NCBI RefSeq assembly: GCF_019977395.1
Contig: NZ_AP024660.1
Coordinates: 124,001-188,000, forward strand
Direction of reading: 5' to 3'
Length of the DNA: 64,000 nucleotides
Origin: Arthrobacter sp. NicSoilC5
GTDB lineage: Bacteria; Actinomycetota; Actinomycetes; Actinomycetales; Micrococcaceae
Part shown: piece by piece, positions 17,770-26,690 of the stretch
Layout: every line of letters begins with the position of its first letter
Numbering within the stretch: position 1 is the first letter of the stretch
The notes under the pieces: generated by a model
What the model saw: only the letters and a program-made list of their open reading frames with translations
Told to the model about the DNA's origin: nothing
Databases searched by the model: none
Position numbers and translations under genes: made by a program

Positions 17770-19116
17770 GTGACTGCACCCCGCGCCTGGCTTATCTGGA
17801 CCATTGGAATTTTCGGGTACCTGGTGGCCGTGGCGCAGCGGACCTCATTCGGCGTGGTGGGACTCGAGGCCACGGAGCGGTTCCACGCCAGCGCGTCCGC
17901 CATCTCCTTCTTTACCGTCCTGCAGCTGCTGGTCTACGCCGGTCTCCAGATCCCCGTGGGCCTGCTGGTGGACAGATTCGGATCGCGGGCCATGATCGCC
18001 GGCGGCGCGGTCCTGATGGGACTCGGGCAGCTGCAGTTGGCCTTTGCCGACAGCATTCCGGGGGGCGTCCTGGGCCGCGTCCTGGTGGGAGCCGGAGATG
18101 CCATGACCTTCATCTCCGTGATCCGGCTCATTCCGCTGTGGTTCGCTCCCGCCCGCGTTCCCCTGGTCACCCAGCTGACCGGCATGTCCGGCCAGTTGGG
18201 GCAGCTGTTCAGTGTCCTGCCCTTCGCGCTGGTCCTGCATCTCTCCGGCTGGACCCCTGCGTTCCTGATGCTGGCGGGGATGTCCGCCCTCGCCGTCGTA
18301 CTGGTCGTCCTGCTGCTGCAGGACGCTCCGCCGGGCACCGAAAGGCCTCACGCGCGGCAGGGCCTCCGGGCCACCGGAGCGTCGCTGGCCCGTGCGTGGC
18401 GCCAGCCCGGCACCCGCCTGGGCATGTGGAGCCACTTCACCATCCAGTTTTCCGGCACCGTGTTTGCCATGACCTGGGGCTATCCGTTCCTGATCTCCGG
18501 CCAGGGCCTGGACGCCGGAACCGTCGCCGCCCTCATGGCGCTCTACGTCGCTGCCGCCATGGCGGTGGGCCCCTTCATTGGGCGCTTCGTTTCGCGGCAC
18601 CCGCTGCGGCGTTCCACTATGGTCCTGCTGATCGCCGGCGGCACCGCCGCAGCCTGGGCCGCCGTGCTGCTGTTGCCCGGCCGCGCTCCGCTGTGGCTGC
18701 TGGCCGGCCTGGTGGTGGTGCTGGCAATCGGCGGCCCGGGATCGATGATCGGCTTCGACTTCGCCCGGACCTTCAACCCGGCGCACCGGATCGGCACCGC
18801 CACCGGGATCGTCAACGTCGGCGGCTTCATCGCGGCACTGGTGTCCATATTCCTGATCGGCCTGGTGCTCGACGTCCTCTACGCCTCCGGCTTCTCGCAG
18901 GGGGTGCTGTACGGACTGGATCCCTTCCGGTTGGCATTGAGCGTCCAGTTCCTGCTCCTGGCTTTTGGTGCCGCCGCCATCCTGGCCTGCCGGCGGAAGG
19001 TACGGCGGCAGATGGCCGACCAGGGGATCGTGGTGCCGCCACTGCGCAGCGCCCTGGCCCGGCAGCGCCGGGAAAGCCTGGCGCGCCGCCGCCAGACAAC
19101 GCCTACGGACGACTGA
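17770..19116 (+). CDS. MFS transporter
   Basis: Major-facilitator protein of 448 residues with twelve hydrophobic segments, and a VDRFGSRAM loop between helices 2 and 3 that matches the MFS loop signature. The GTG start is chosen because it begins at a sensible MFS N-terminus (TAPRAWLIW) and lies 6 bases after a CATAAT box; a longer frame starts 10 codons upstream. The C-terminus is Arg-rich and cytoplasmic. Substrate unknown; the closest look is to nitrate/sugar-phosphate-type transporters, but this is weak. Confidence 0.85.
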   Translation: MTAPRAWLIWTIGIFGYLVAVAQRTSFGVVGLEATERFHASASAISFFTVLQLLVYAGLQIPVGLLVDRFGSRAMIAGGAVLMGLGQLQLAFADSIPGGVLGRVLVGAGDAMTFISVIRLIPLWFAPARVPLVTQLTGMSGQLGQLFSVLPFALVLHLSGWTPAFLMLAGMSALAVVLVVLLLQDAPPGTERPHARQGLRATGASLARAWRQPGTRLGMWSHFTIQFSGTVFAMTWGYPFLISGQGLDAGTVAALMALYVAAAMAVGPFIGRFVSRHPLRRSTMVLLIAGGTAAAWAAVLLLPGRAPLWLLAGLVVVLAIGGPGSMIGFDFARTFNPAHRIGTATGIVNVGGFIAALVSIFLIGLVLDVLYASGFSQGVLYGLDPFRLALSVQFLLLAFGAAAILACRRKVRRQMADQGIVVPPLRSALARQRRESLARRRQTTPTDD

Positions 19117-19219
19117 CTGCTCCTGCACAGGCCGGGTTTTGACCGCCCGGGGGCAGACTTGTCCACTTACGCGGGGAATCGCCTTACGGAAGGCCGGAGT
19201 CCGGGCGAAAGCTGGAGCC

Positions 19220-20563
19220 ATGACAGCTTCAGAACGATTAACAGTCCGCGGTCCGGAAGACATCCTTGGCTTCATCCCACACTCACTGGGATATTGGCCC
19301 GTCTCCAGCCTGGTAGCCATGACGCTGCACGGCACCAGGCTCGGCGCCACGCTGCGGCTCGACCTTCCCGGACGGGACATCCAGGCAGCCCCGGCCGGGT
19401 TCGCCCGCGCCGTCCGCGGCTACCTTGAGGCAGACCGGGACGCTGACGGCTCGTTGCTGGCCGTTTTCACCAGCGACGCCCGGATGGTTCGGCCGTCCGC
19501 CTACGACCACCTGATCTCCGCGGTGCAGTCGGCCCTTGCCGACGGTGGAATGCCCGTGCGCGATGCCTGGTTTGTGGGAGACCGCTACTGGCGCGACGCG
19601 TCATGCACCGATCCTTCGTGCTGCCCGGTTCCTGGGCGCCCCGTACAGCAGATCAGGGACAGCCTGCTGAACGCTGAGATGGTGTACCGGGGCAGCAGCG
19701 TTGGCCCGGCTCCCCGGACAGGCCGCGGCCCGGCGACGGCGGTCCCCGCCATGCATCTGGCCGCCGTCCTTGAGGCACAGGCCACCTGGGAGGAGGAGCT
19801 TGGCGGCAGGTCCGGATGCAGGGCACAGTTCAGTGCCGTGCTCGACTTCTGGGAACTGCTGCTGGACCGGTCCCAGGCAGGGCCGTGGGTGCCCGACGTT
19901 GAGCGCGACGCATTCCTGCGTGCCACGCTGCTCTGTCCCACCTGGCGCGATGCTGTGCTGGTCATGGCAGCGGCCGGCCGCAGCGCTGCGGAAGCCGGAG
20001 CCGAACAGTTTGGAGTCCTTCAGGATGCGGGTGCGGACGGCGGCGCAGCCGCAGTGGTGCCGCTGCCTCTGTTGCCTCCGGTGAACTTCCCGGGCCGCCG
20101 GGCACCCGGGAACGGCATGCGGGACGAACCTGCCGGCACGCCTGACCCGGCTGCCGTACCCCGGCGGTTGCGCCTGGTGCAGGGCGCCCGGGGCACTTCC
20201 GGCCCCACGCCAGCCGGATACGGCGAGGTCCTGATGGGCCTGGCGCCGGACGTTCCCGACTGGGAGTGCCTGGACGCGCTGGACCGGGTCCTTGGGCAAT
20301 TGGCTGTGCTGGGCGGCCGTCCGGCCGTTGCCGCGCTGACCCTTCAGGGCTGGGTTTCATGGTGCCGGGGCCGCGGATCCTATTCGGCCGGCTATCTGGG
20401 CCAGGCCCTTGAACTTGAACCGGACTACCGGCTTGCTGAGCTGTTGCTGGACCTCGTGGGCAGGGGAACACTGTGCGGCTGGGCTGCGCGGAAGGATGCT
20501 GCATGGCAGAAGTTCCGGGAGGAAAGCCCGGAGGAAGGTGCGGGGGAGCAGGCTGGCGGGTAG
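19220..20563 (+). CDS. DUF4192 protein
   Basis: Actinobacterial DUF4192 protein of 447 residues, soluble. The conserved N-terminus (LTVRGPEDILGFIPHSLGYWP) and the DPSCCPVPGRP segment are typical, as is a C-terminal Trp/Ala-rich helical part with a YSAGYLGQALELEPDYRLAELL stretch. The ATG gives the family N-terminus, though the frame stays open upstream through the end of the MFS gene. It precedes sigA. No function is established. Confidence 0.85.
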   Translation: MTASERLTVRGPEDILGFIPHSLGYWPVSSLVAMTLHGTRLGATLRLDLPGRDIQAAPAGFARAVRGYLEADRDADGSLLAVFTSDARMVRPSAYDHLISAVQSALADGGMPVRDAWFVGDRYWRDASCTDPSCCPVPGRPVQQIRDSLLNAEMVYRGSSVGPAPRTGRGPATAVPAMHLAAVLEAQATWEEELGGRSGCRAQFSAVLDFWELLLDRSQAGPWVPDVERDAFLRATLLCPTWRDAVLVMAAAGRSAAEAGAEQFGVLQDAGADGGAAAVVPLPLLPPVNFPGRRAPGNGMRDEPAGTPDPAAVPRRLRLVQGARGTSGPTPAGYGEVLMGLAPDVPDWECLDALDRVLGQLAVLGGRPAVAALTLQGWVSWCRGRGSYSAGYLGQALELEPDYRLAELLLDLVGRGTLCGWAARKDAAWQKFREESPEEGAGEQAGG

Positions 20564-20889
20564 GAGGCCCTGGACGCGGAGGGCAGGCGCAGGCGGAGGT
20601 CTGGACACAAGCCAGGCTTTGGCGGCCCATGGCGTGTCAGCGGGAACGGATAACGGCCGGGGAGGCCCGATCCGGGCAAATCATGAGACAATGGATGCCG
20701 AGACCCGGTTGGGTCCGTGTATCGAGTGCTTGTAACCGTCCCCGCGAGGGAACATTACAGCCGCTTCGGGAGTTGTCTTAAGTGACTCTGCCGGCCGTGG
20801 TGGCGCTTGGTTTTCATCACGGACTTGACAGGGTCATAGTGGTGTTGCCCGTATGGTGATTCCACAGACCACCGCTAGAAAGGTTTTCT
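20564..20889 (+). other. Long 5' region of sigA with possible leader peptide
   Basis: A 326-base stretch without a recognised gene. It holds a GACAAT hexamer (20687-20692), a short open frame from the ATG at 20691 encoding MDAETRLGPCIECL, and a second in another frame from 20695. A TTGACA hexamer (20825-20830) lies nearer sigA but has no well-spaced -10: TATGGT is 21 bases away. At least one sigA promoter must be here; more than one is likely for a primary sigma factor. Confidence 0.4.
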
Positions 20890-22200
20890 GTGACCCCGTC
20901 TTCCACGAAGAAGGATTCCGCCGCCCAGGACGTCTTGTCCCCTGAGGAGAAGCAGGCCGCGACCAACGCCAAGCGGGCAGCCACGCGGGCTGCCAACAAG
21001 GCTTCGGCCGGCGAGGCTGGAGCGGACGGCAAGCGCGAGCCCAAGAAGCGTGGGCCCAAGCCCGGCGCCAAGGCTGCAGCAGCGGCCGCTGGAAAGTCCG
21101 GTGACGTTGACACGGACGAGGTCGAAGAAGTTGAGGAAGACCTCGACGACATCGTCCTCGAAGGTGCGGACGCAGTTGAGGATGCCGACGCTGAACCCGT
21201 CAAGGGTGCCGCCGGCAGCGGCAAGGGCTTCGTCTACTCCGACGCCGACGACGATGACGCCCCGGTGCAGCAGGTCATGTCCGCCGGTGCCACCGCTGAC
21301 CCCGTCAAGGACTACCTGAAGCAGATCGGCAAGGTGGCACTGCTCAACGCGGAGCAGGAAGTGGACCTTGCGCTGCGGATCGAAGCCGGGCTGTTTGCCG
21401 AGGAGAAGATCGCCGCTGACGACGGATCCATGGATCCCAAGTACAAGCGGGAGCTCGAGTTCATCATCCACGACGGCAAGCGCGCCAAGAACCACCTGCT
21501 GGAGGCCAACCTGCGCCTGGTGGTCTCGCTGGCCAAGCGCTACACCGGCCGCGGCATGCTCTTCCTGGACCTGATCCAGGAAGGCAACCTTGGCCTGATC
21601 CGCGCCGTGGAGAAGTTCGACTACACCAAGGGCTTCAAGTTCTCCACCTACGCCACCTGGTGGATCCGCCAGGCCATTACCCGCGCCATGGCCGACCAGG
21701 CCCGCACCATCCGTATCCCGGTGCACATGGTTGAGGTCATCAATAAGCTGGCACGTGTCCAGCGCCAGATGCTGCAGGACCTGGGCCGCGAACCCACGCC
21801 CGAGGAGCTGGCACTGGAACTGGACATGACCCCGGAAAAGGTTGTCGAAGTCCAGAAGTACGGCCGCGAACCGATTTCGCTCCACACCCCCCTCGGTGAG
21901 GACGGCGATTCCGAGTTCGGTGACCTGATCGAGGACTCTGAGGCCGTTGTCCCGGCCGATGCCGTGAGCTTCACGCTCCTGCAGGAGCAGCTGCACTCGG
22001 TGCTGGATACCCTTTCCGAGCGCGAGGCCGGCGTCGTCGCCATGCGGTTCGGCCTGACGGATGGACAGCCGAAGACTTTAGACGAAATCGGAAAGGTCTA
22101 TGGCGTCACCCGCGAGCGGATCCGCCAGATCGAATCGAAGACCATGTCCAAGCTCCGCCACCCGTCCAGGTCGCAGGTGCTGCGGGACTACCTGGACTAA
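20890..22200 (+). CDS. sigA: Primary RNA polymerase sigma factor
   Basis: Sigma-70 housekeeping factor of 436 residues. A Lys/Ala-rich and then acidic N-terminal region (1-130) precedes sigma 1.2 ([12 protein letters not shown]), region 2 with the [20 protein letters not shown] -10 recognition helix, region 3 and region 4.2 with the [17 protein letters not shown] helix-turn-helix for the -35. The GTG start follows AAAGG by 6 bases. It should recognise the TANNNT -10 boxes seen throughout this window. It is monocistronic with its own strong terminator. Confidence 0.97.
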   Translation: MTPSSTKKDSAAQDVLSPEEKQAATNAKRAATRAANKASAGEAGADGKREPKKRGPKPGAKAAAAAAGKSGDVDTDEVEEVEEDLDDIVLEGADAVEDADAEPVKGAAGSGKGFVYSDADDDDAPVQQVMSAGATADPVKDYLKQIGKVALLNAEQEVDLALRIEAGLFAEEKIAADDGSMDPKYKRELEFIIHDGKRAKNHLLEANLRLVVSLAKRYTGRGMLFLDLIQEGNLGLIRAVEKFDYTKGFKFSTYATWWIRQAITRAMADQARTIRIPVHMVEVINKLARVQRQMLQDLGREPTPEELALELDMTPEKVVEVQKYGREPISLHTPLGEDGDSEFGDLIEDSEAVVPADAVSFTLLQEQLHSVLDTLSEREAGVVAMRFGLTDGQPKTLDEIGKVYGVTRERIRQIESKTMSKLRHPSRSQVLRDYLD

Positions 22201-22216
22201 ACCCTTCGCAGGGCCG

Positions 22217-22268
22217 AACAGGGGCCGTTCCGGATCCACTGAAAAGTGGGTCCGGGACGGCCCCTGTT
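22217..22268 (+). terminator. Terminator of sigA
   Basis: A stem of about 20 bp (AACAGGGGCCGTTCCGGATCC pairing with its near-complement) is followed by AGTTTTCGGTT, 16 bases beyond the sigA stop codon. Strong intrinsic terminator. Confidence 0.9.
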
Positions 22269-22353
22269 AGTTTTCGGTTCTGTCGTCTCCGGGCTGGCAG
22301 GCGGTCCTGTTCCGCTATCGGCCGGGCCCAGTCCGGCTCCGCCTCCTTAAACG

Positions 22354-22389
22354 CCTGCGGGACCCTTCCGTGTGGAAGAGTCCCGCAGG
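22354..22389 (-). terminator. Terminator of the DUF7455 gene
   Basis: A 9-bp stem (CCTGCGGGA with its complement) with an inner CTTCC/GGAAG pairing lies 23 bases past the DUF7455 stop codon. A GCGTTT tail follows on the minus strand; it may also back up sigA termination. Confidence 0.75.
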
Positions 22390-22412
22390 GTTCGTTGTTA
22401 CCGATGCCTCAT

Positions 22413-22634
22413 CTAGTCGATTTCAACGGCAGCTTTCTCGTGAAGCTTTCCCGTCTCGTCGTGCCAGTCGGAGCTCAACGGCTTGAGCGTCGCCTCGACT
22501 GCACGGGCGTGGTGGCCGCAGAACAACAGCTCACCGCCGGAGGACTCGAGTACAACCCGGACATATGCCTGAGCTCCGCAACGGTCGCACCGGTCCAGTG
22601 CATTAAGCGTGCGGTCTGCCACTGCTGTTGTCAT
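22413..22634 (-). CDS. DUF7455 zinc-ribbon-like protein
   Basis: A 73-residue protein with one metal-binding pattern, CDRCG (C16, C19) and FCGHH (C39, H41/H42). This resembles small actinobacterial DUF7455 proteins found beside sigA. The ATG is preceded by AAGGAGG. It is convergent with sigA and separated by two terminators. Zinc binding is inferred from cysteine spacing. A role in transcription would fit its neighbourhood but is not shown. Confidence 0.85.
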   Translation of the reverse strand: MTTAVADRTLNALDRCDRCGAQAYVRVVLESSGGELLFCGHHARAVEATLKPLSSDWHDETGKLHEKAAVEID

Positions 22635-22890
22635 ATCGGCCTCCTTAGTAGATCAGTACATCTATATAACCAGCATTCGTATCCAAACCATCGCAAGGAT
22701 GGGGCAAGTTCGCTGTGCGCGTATCCGCAAGGTTCGGTCAAGAACTGCCCAGTTCCGCCCGTCACCAAGGCCCGTGGCGTGCCGCACACCGGCCCGTGGG
22801 TGTGGCAGACGGCTGTGGCCGCTGCCGCCGACTATTCTGGAAGGTGCGGTCCCAGCGCCGCGTCGACGTCCCTGAAGGAGTTCATCACCA
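22635..22890. other. Divergent intergenic region, DUF7455/parE
   Basis: A 256-base region. On the minus strand a TATATAGAT stretch (22661-22669) upstream of the DUF7455 gene is a good -10 region. On the plus strand TATTCT (22833-22838) could be the parE -10. No gene seen. Confidence 0.45.
22833..22838 (+). promoter_or_regulatory. Candidate -10 box of parE
   Basis: TATTCT, 52 bases before the parE start. The -35 is weak. Unlike the leaderless genes, parE has a Shine-Dalgarno and a 5' leader. Confidence 0.35.
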
Positions 22891-24999
22891 GTGGCACCCA
22901 GCTCTGAGTACACCGCCCGGCACCTCTCCGTCCTGGAAGGCCTTGAAGCCGTCCGCAAGCGCCCGGGCATGTACATCGGTTCGACCGACTCGCGCGGCCT
23001 CATGCACTGCCTCTGGGAAATCATCGACAACTCCGTGGACGAGGCCCTGGCCGGATTCGGCCACGACATCCGCATCATCCTCCACGCGGACAACTCCGTG
23101 GAAATCCACGACGACGGCCGCGGCATCCCCATCGACAAGGAGCCCAAGACGGGCCTCACCGGCGTCGAAGTGGTGTTCACCAAGCTCCACGCCGGCGGCA
23201 AGTTCGGCGGCGGCTCCTACACCGCGTCCGGCGGCCTGCACGGCGTGGGCGCCTCAGTGGTCAACGCCCTGTCCTCGCGGCTGGACGTCGAGGTGGACCG
23301 GGGCGGCAAGACGTACCGCATGTCCTTCCGCCGCGGCGAACCCGGCCGCTTCAAGGACACCGGTTCCCGCCTGGACCCGGCAGCACCGTTCACGCCGTTC
23401 GTCAACGACTCCGTCCTGGACGTGGTGGGGAAGGCCAAGCGCGGCGTCACCGGGACCAGGATCCGCTACTGGGCTGACCGGCAGATCTTCACCCCGGACG
23501 CCAAGTTCTCCTACGAGGACCTCGTTGCCCGTGCCCGCCAGACCTCCTTCCTGGTGCCCGGCCTCAAGCTCACCGTGCGGGACGAGCGCAAGGTCCCCGG
23601 AACCCCGGGCGAGGCCGGCCCCCACGAAGAGGTCTTCCACCACGACGGCGGCATTTCCGAATTCGTCGAGTTCCTCGCCGCGGACCCGGCCGTCACCGAC
23701 GTCTGGCGGCTGCACGGCGCAGGAAAGTTCAAGGAAACGGTCCCGGTCCTTGACGAACGCGGGCACAGCCAGCTGGCCGAGGTGGAGCGCGACTGCGAGG
23801 TGGACGTGGCGCTCCGCTGGGGGATCGGCTACGACAGCACCGTGCGGAGCTTCGTGAACATCATCGCCACCCCGAAGGGCGGAACGCACCAGTCAGGGTT
23901 CGAACAGGCCCTGATCAAGACCTTCCGCAAAGCCGTGGAGGCCAATGCCCGCAAGCTCAAGGCCGGCAACGACAAGATCGAAAAAGACGACATCTTCGCC
24001 GGCCTGACCGCCGTGCTGACCGTCCGGCTCGCCGAACCCCAGTTCGAGGGCCAGACCAAGGAGATCCTGGGCACCAGCGCCGTACGCGCCATCGTGGCCA
24101 AGGTGGTGGAGCGCGAAATCTCCGCCAAACTGTCCTCCAGCAACCGGAACGACAAAGCCCAGTCGGCACTGCTGCTGGAAAAGATCGTCAACGAGATGAA
24201 GTCCCGCATCTCGGCCCGCGTGCACAAGGAGACCCAACGGCGCAAGAACGCGCTGGAAACCTCCTCGATGCCCACCAAGCTCGCTGACTGCCGGACGGAC
24301 GACGTCGAACGCTCCGAACTGTTCATCGTGGAAGGCGACTCCGCGCTGGGCACGGCCAAGCTGGCGCGCTCTTCCGACTTCCAGGCCCTGCTGCCCATCC
24401 GCGGCAAGATCCTGAACGTCCAGAAGGCCTCGGTGGGGGACATGCTCTCCAACGCCGAGTGCGCGGCCTTGATCCAGGTGGTCGGGGCAGGCTCCGGCCG
24501 CAGCTTCGACATCAGCGCAGCGCGCTACGGCAAGGTCATCCTCATGACCGACGCCGACGTGGACGGTGCCCACATCCGGACGCTGCTGCTGACCCTCTTC
24601 TTCCGGTACATGCGGCCCATGATCCTCGAAGGCAGGGTGTTCGCCGCGGTCCCTCCGCTGCACCGGGTGGAAGTCATCAACGCCGGGCAGAAGGCCAATG
24701 AAATGATCTACACCTACTCCGAGGCCGAGCTCCACGTGCTCCTGGCCCGCCTGGCCAAGGAAGGCAAGCGGTACAAGGAACCGATCCAGCGCTACAAGGG
24801 CCTGGGGGAGATGGACGCCGAGCAGCTGGCCGAGACCACCATGGATCCGCGGCACCGCACCCTGCGCAAGGTGGGAATCGAAAACGCCCAGCAGGCGGAA
24901 GAGATCTTCGACCTGCTGATGGGCTCGGACGTTTCCCCGCGCAAGGACTTCATCATTGCCGGTGCATCCAGCCTGGACCGGGAGCGCATCGACGCCTGA
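22891..24999 (+). CDS. parE: DNA topoisomerase IV subunit B
   Basis: ATPase subunit of a type IIA topoisomerase, 702 residues. The GHKL ATPase domain has DNSVDEA and the Gly-rich GGLHGVGASVVNAL lid; the TOPRIM domain has VEGDSALG (near 481) and DADVDGAH (near 553). The GTG start follows GAAGGAG by 10 bases. It is distant from a recF/dnaN context, and its A-subunit partner is the parC gene on the opposite strand 9 kb away. I therefore call it topoisomerase IV, not gyrase; the two are hard to separate by sequence alone. Confidence 0.9.
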   Translation: MAPSSEYTARHLSVLEGLEAVRKRPGMYIGSTDSRGLMHCLWEIIDNSVDEALAGFGHDIRIILHADNSVEIHDDGRGIPIDKEPKTGLTGVEVVFTKLHAGGKFGGGSYTASGGLHGVGASVVNALSSRLDVEVDRGGKTYRMSFRRGEPGRFKDTGSRLDPAAPFTPFVNDSVLDVVGKAKRGVTGTRIRYWADRQIFTPDAKFSYEDLVARARQTSFLVPGLKLTVRDERKVPGTPGEAGPHEEVFHHDGGISEFVEFLAADPAVTDVWRLHGAGKFKETVPVLDERGHSQLAEVERDCEVDVALRWGIGYDSTVRSFVNIIATPKGGTHQSGFEQALIKTFRKAVEANARKLKAGNDKIEKDDIFAGLTAVLTVRLAEPQFEGQTKEILGTSAVRAIVAKVVEREISAKLSSSNRNDKAQSALLLEKIVNEMKSRISARVHKETQRRKNALETSSMPTKLADCRTDDVERSELFIVEGDSALGTAKLARSSDFQALLPIRGKILNVQKASVGDMLSNAECAALIQVVGAGSGRSFDISAARYGKVILMTDADVDGAHIRTLLLTLFFRYMRPMILEGRVFAAVPPLHRVEVINAGQKANEMIYTYSEAELHVLLARLAKEGKRYKEPIQRYKGLGEMDAEQLAETTMDPRHRTLRKVGIENAQQAEEIFDLLMGSDVSPRKDFIIAGASSLDRERIDA

Positions 25000-25046
25000 C
25001 CGCCGGCGGCGTCAGTCTGTGGCCGGGCAGGTGTGTGCGGCCGGTT

Positions 25047-26039
25047 TCAGCCGAGCAGCCCGGGGACCACAAGCAGTGCGGTGGGCAGCGCCAGGAGCAG
25101 CGCGCAGCCGGCCATGACCGCACTGCGGACGGCCGCCGGAAGCTGGGGCTGCGGCGTCAGGAGGCGGCTGACCCTGGAGGCTGCGGTCCGGACGGCGTCC
25201 GAGCCCGGGCCGCCCGATGCTGCCTCGAGTCCGGACAGGGCCAGCGTGGGGGAGGACGGCCGGATGTCCGTGGTGCCCGCGTTGCCTGCAGAGCCGCTGG
25301 CCACAATGGCGATGGCCTTGATCAGGGTCGCTTTGCTCTCGGTCCGGAGCGCGACGTCGTCGGCCAGCATTTCGATCAGCGAATTCACCGACTCCTGCGC
25401 CATTCGGGTGGTGGGCAGCCATGGAAGGGCCTGCCGCCAGGCTGCGAAGGCCCACAGGAGCAGGTGGTGCCGCTGGCTCAGGTGGGCGTTTTCGTGGATC
25501 AGGACGGCACGCAGTTCGGCCGGTTCAAGGGCCGCCATGAGGCCGTCCGACAGGACGGTCACCGAGCGTGCGCCGCCCGGGAGGCAGTAGGCGACAGGGG
25601 AATCGTGGTTGATGACGAGCGTTCCGGCGCCCTGTGCCGAGGGCGAGGCCAGGAGGGCGAGCAGTTCCCGGTGCCGGCGCCGCTGCCGCTGGATTTTGTA
25701 ATACGTCAGCAGCAGCGTGAAGACCAGGTGGGCCGTGAGCAGTGCGGCAGCGGACAGGGCAAAGATATGCCAGAACCCCAGTGCCGTGGTGGGGGCATTG
25801 AAAAGCACCATGCCGGCAAGGGCGCGCAGCCCCGCAATGAGGTTGTCACCAACTGGTTCCAGGCCGTAGACCAGCATGGCGCCGATCATGGAAAGCCCAC
25901 CTGCGAGCGCGATTGCCTGCCACAGCAGCATGGCCGTGAAGGGTGACCTGGCCGGCCACTGGGCCCGTGACAGGAGGATTGGCACCGGCCAGGCCAGGAT
26001 TATCGCAAGGACCGCCAGCAGGTATGAGGCCCAGAACAT
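25047..26039 (-). CDS. M56-family membrane metallopeptidase, BlaR1-like, no sensor domain
   Basis: Integral-membrane zinc protease of 330 residues with about four hydrophobic segments (1-25, 35-60, 65-110 and near the C-terminus). The catalytic motif is IHENAH (H182, E183, H186), as in BlaR1/MecR1. The protein ends at the last membrane segment (VVPGLLG): the extracellular penicillin-binding sensor domain of BlaR1 is absent. It follows the BlaI-type gene by 6 bases, so the pair is one operon. By analogy it would cleave or trigger cleavage of that repressor; the stimulus is unknown. Confidence 0.9.
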   Translation of the reverse strand: MFWASYLLAVLAIILAWPVPILLSRAQWPARSPFTAMLLWQAIALAGGLSMIGAMLVYGLEPVGDNLIAGLRALAGMVLFNAPTTALGFWHIFALSAAALLTAHLVFTLLLTYYKIQRQRRRHRELLALLASPSAQGAGTLVINHDSPVAYCLPGGARSVTVLSDGLMAALEPAELRAVLIHENAHLSQRHHLLLWAFAAWRQALPWLPTTRMAQESVNSLIEMLADDVALRTESKATLIKAIAIVASGSAGNAGTTDIRPSSPTLALSGLEAASGGPGSDAVRTAASRVSRLLTPQPQLPAAVRSAVMAGCALLLALPTALLVVPGLLG

Positions 26040-26045
26040 GGTGTG

Positions 26046-26429
26046 TTAGAGGTGACCCAGCAGTTTGCGCAGCGTCTCGGCTTCACCTTCGGAGACAGAC
26101 CCGATGAAGCGGGCCAGGACGGCCTCGCGGTCCGGGGCTGACCCAAGGACCTCATGCATGAGTTCGGCGGTGTGGTCTGCACGGCTGGACACTGCCTGGT
26201 ACCGGTGCGGGCGGGTTCCGCGTTCGCGCTCAACCAGCCCTTTCTTCTCCAGGCGGGAAAGTACGGTAAGCACCGTTGTGACGGCCAGTTCCTTGCCTTC
26301 GTGGCCCGGTCCGCCCTGTGCAGCCGACGTGCGCGCCAGCTGGTCCCTCAGGGTATTGGCCGTAGCCGCTTCCTGGCCCGCCCAGAGCAGGTCCATCACT
26401 GCCCGTTCCAGTTCACCAAGACTAGCCAT
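26046..26429 (-). CDS. BlaI/MecI/CopY-family repressor
   Basis: Winged-helix repressor of 127 residues, family length. The N-terminal DNA-binding domain begins LGELERAVMDLLWAGQEA, with the wing near residues 55-80 (GLVERERGTRPHRYQ), and the C-terminal dimerisation helices carry the expected protease-sensitive region. The ATG follows AAAGGA. It is divergent from cydA. Three 17-bp dyads between the two genes contain the CTAC/GTAG half-sites expected for this family. No copper-binding Cys cluster of CopY is present, so a metal-sensing role is unlikely. Confidence 0.93.
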   Translation of the reverse strand: MASLGELERAVMDLLWAGQEAATANTLRDQLARTSAAQGGPGHEGKELAVTTVLTVLSRLEKKGLVERERGTRPHRYQAVSSRADHTAELMHEVLGSAPDREAVLARFIGSVSEGEAETLRKLLGHL

Positions 26430-26532
26430 TTCACTTTTCCTTTATTTCCCCGCACCGTGCGCTGTGAGGCGCCCGGTGACGACACGCGGTTGTTCAACTA
26501 CACAACTAAATTTACCCCTAAACCGCCGAACC

Positions 26533-26549
26533 TTCTACATCGGGTAGAA
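26533..26549. promoter_or_regulatory. BlaI-type operator O1
   Basis: TTCTACATCGGGTAGAA, a 17-bp dyad with 6-base arms, 104 bases upstream of the repressor start. It most likely serves autoregulation. Confidence 0.65.
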
Positions 26550-26600
26550 CATCTGGCGCGCCGCGTCCCGGTGGGCGATCCTTAGGGAGGGTGATCGGTT

Positions 26601-26629
26601 TTCGCCCGCCGTCGACCATGTTCTACACT
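26601..26629 (+). promoter_or_regulatory. Candidate cydA promoter
   Basis: TTCGCC (26601-26606) and TACACT (26624-26629) are separated by 17 bases. The -10 hexamer lies inside operator O2, so bound repressor would block polymerase. A transcript from here would have a leader of about 55 bases before cydA. Confidence 0.5.
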
Positions 26630-26637
26630 GTGTAGAA
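26621..26637. promoter_or_regulatory. BlaI-type operator O2
   Basis: TTCTACACTGTGTAGAA, a near-perfect 17-bp palindrome that includes TACA-N3-TGTA, the half-sites known for BlaI/CopY-type repressors. It covers the proposed cydA -10. Confidence 0.75.
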
Positions 26638-26644
26638 GTTACAG

Positions 26645-26661
26645 TTCTACGAAGCGTAGAA
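26645..26661. promoter_or_regulatory. BlaI-type operator O3
   Basis: TTCTACGAAGCGTAGAA, a 17-bp dyad centred 24 bases after O2 and just downstream of the expected cydA transcription start. Its spacing suggests paired binding with O2 or a roadblock. Confidence 0.72.
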
Positions 26662-26690
26662 AACTGCATTGGCTAACAGTAGGGACTGCC

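Noticed and set aside
18965..19219. Upstream extension of the DUF4192 frame
   Set aside because: It overlaps the end of the MFS gene in another frame; the family N-terminus begins at the ATG at 19220.
25000..25046. Imperfect hairpin between parE and the M56 gene
   Set aside because: The CTGACCGCC/GGCGTCAG pairing includes the parE stop codon, is mismatched and has no T-run; too weak to call a terminator.
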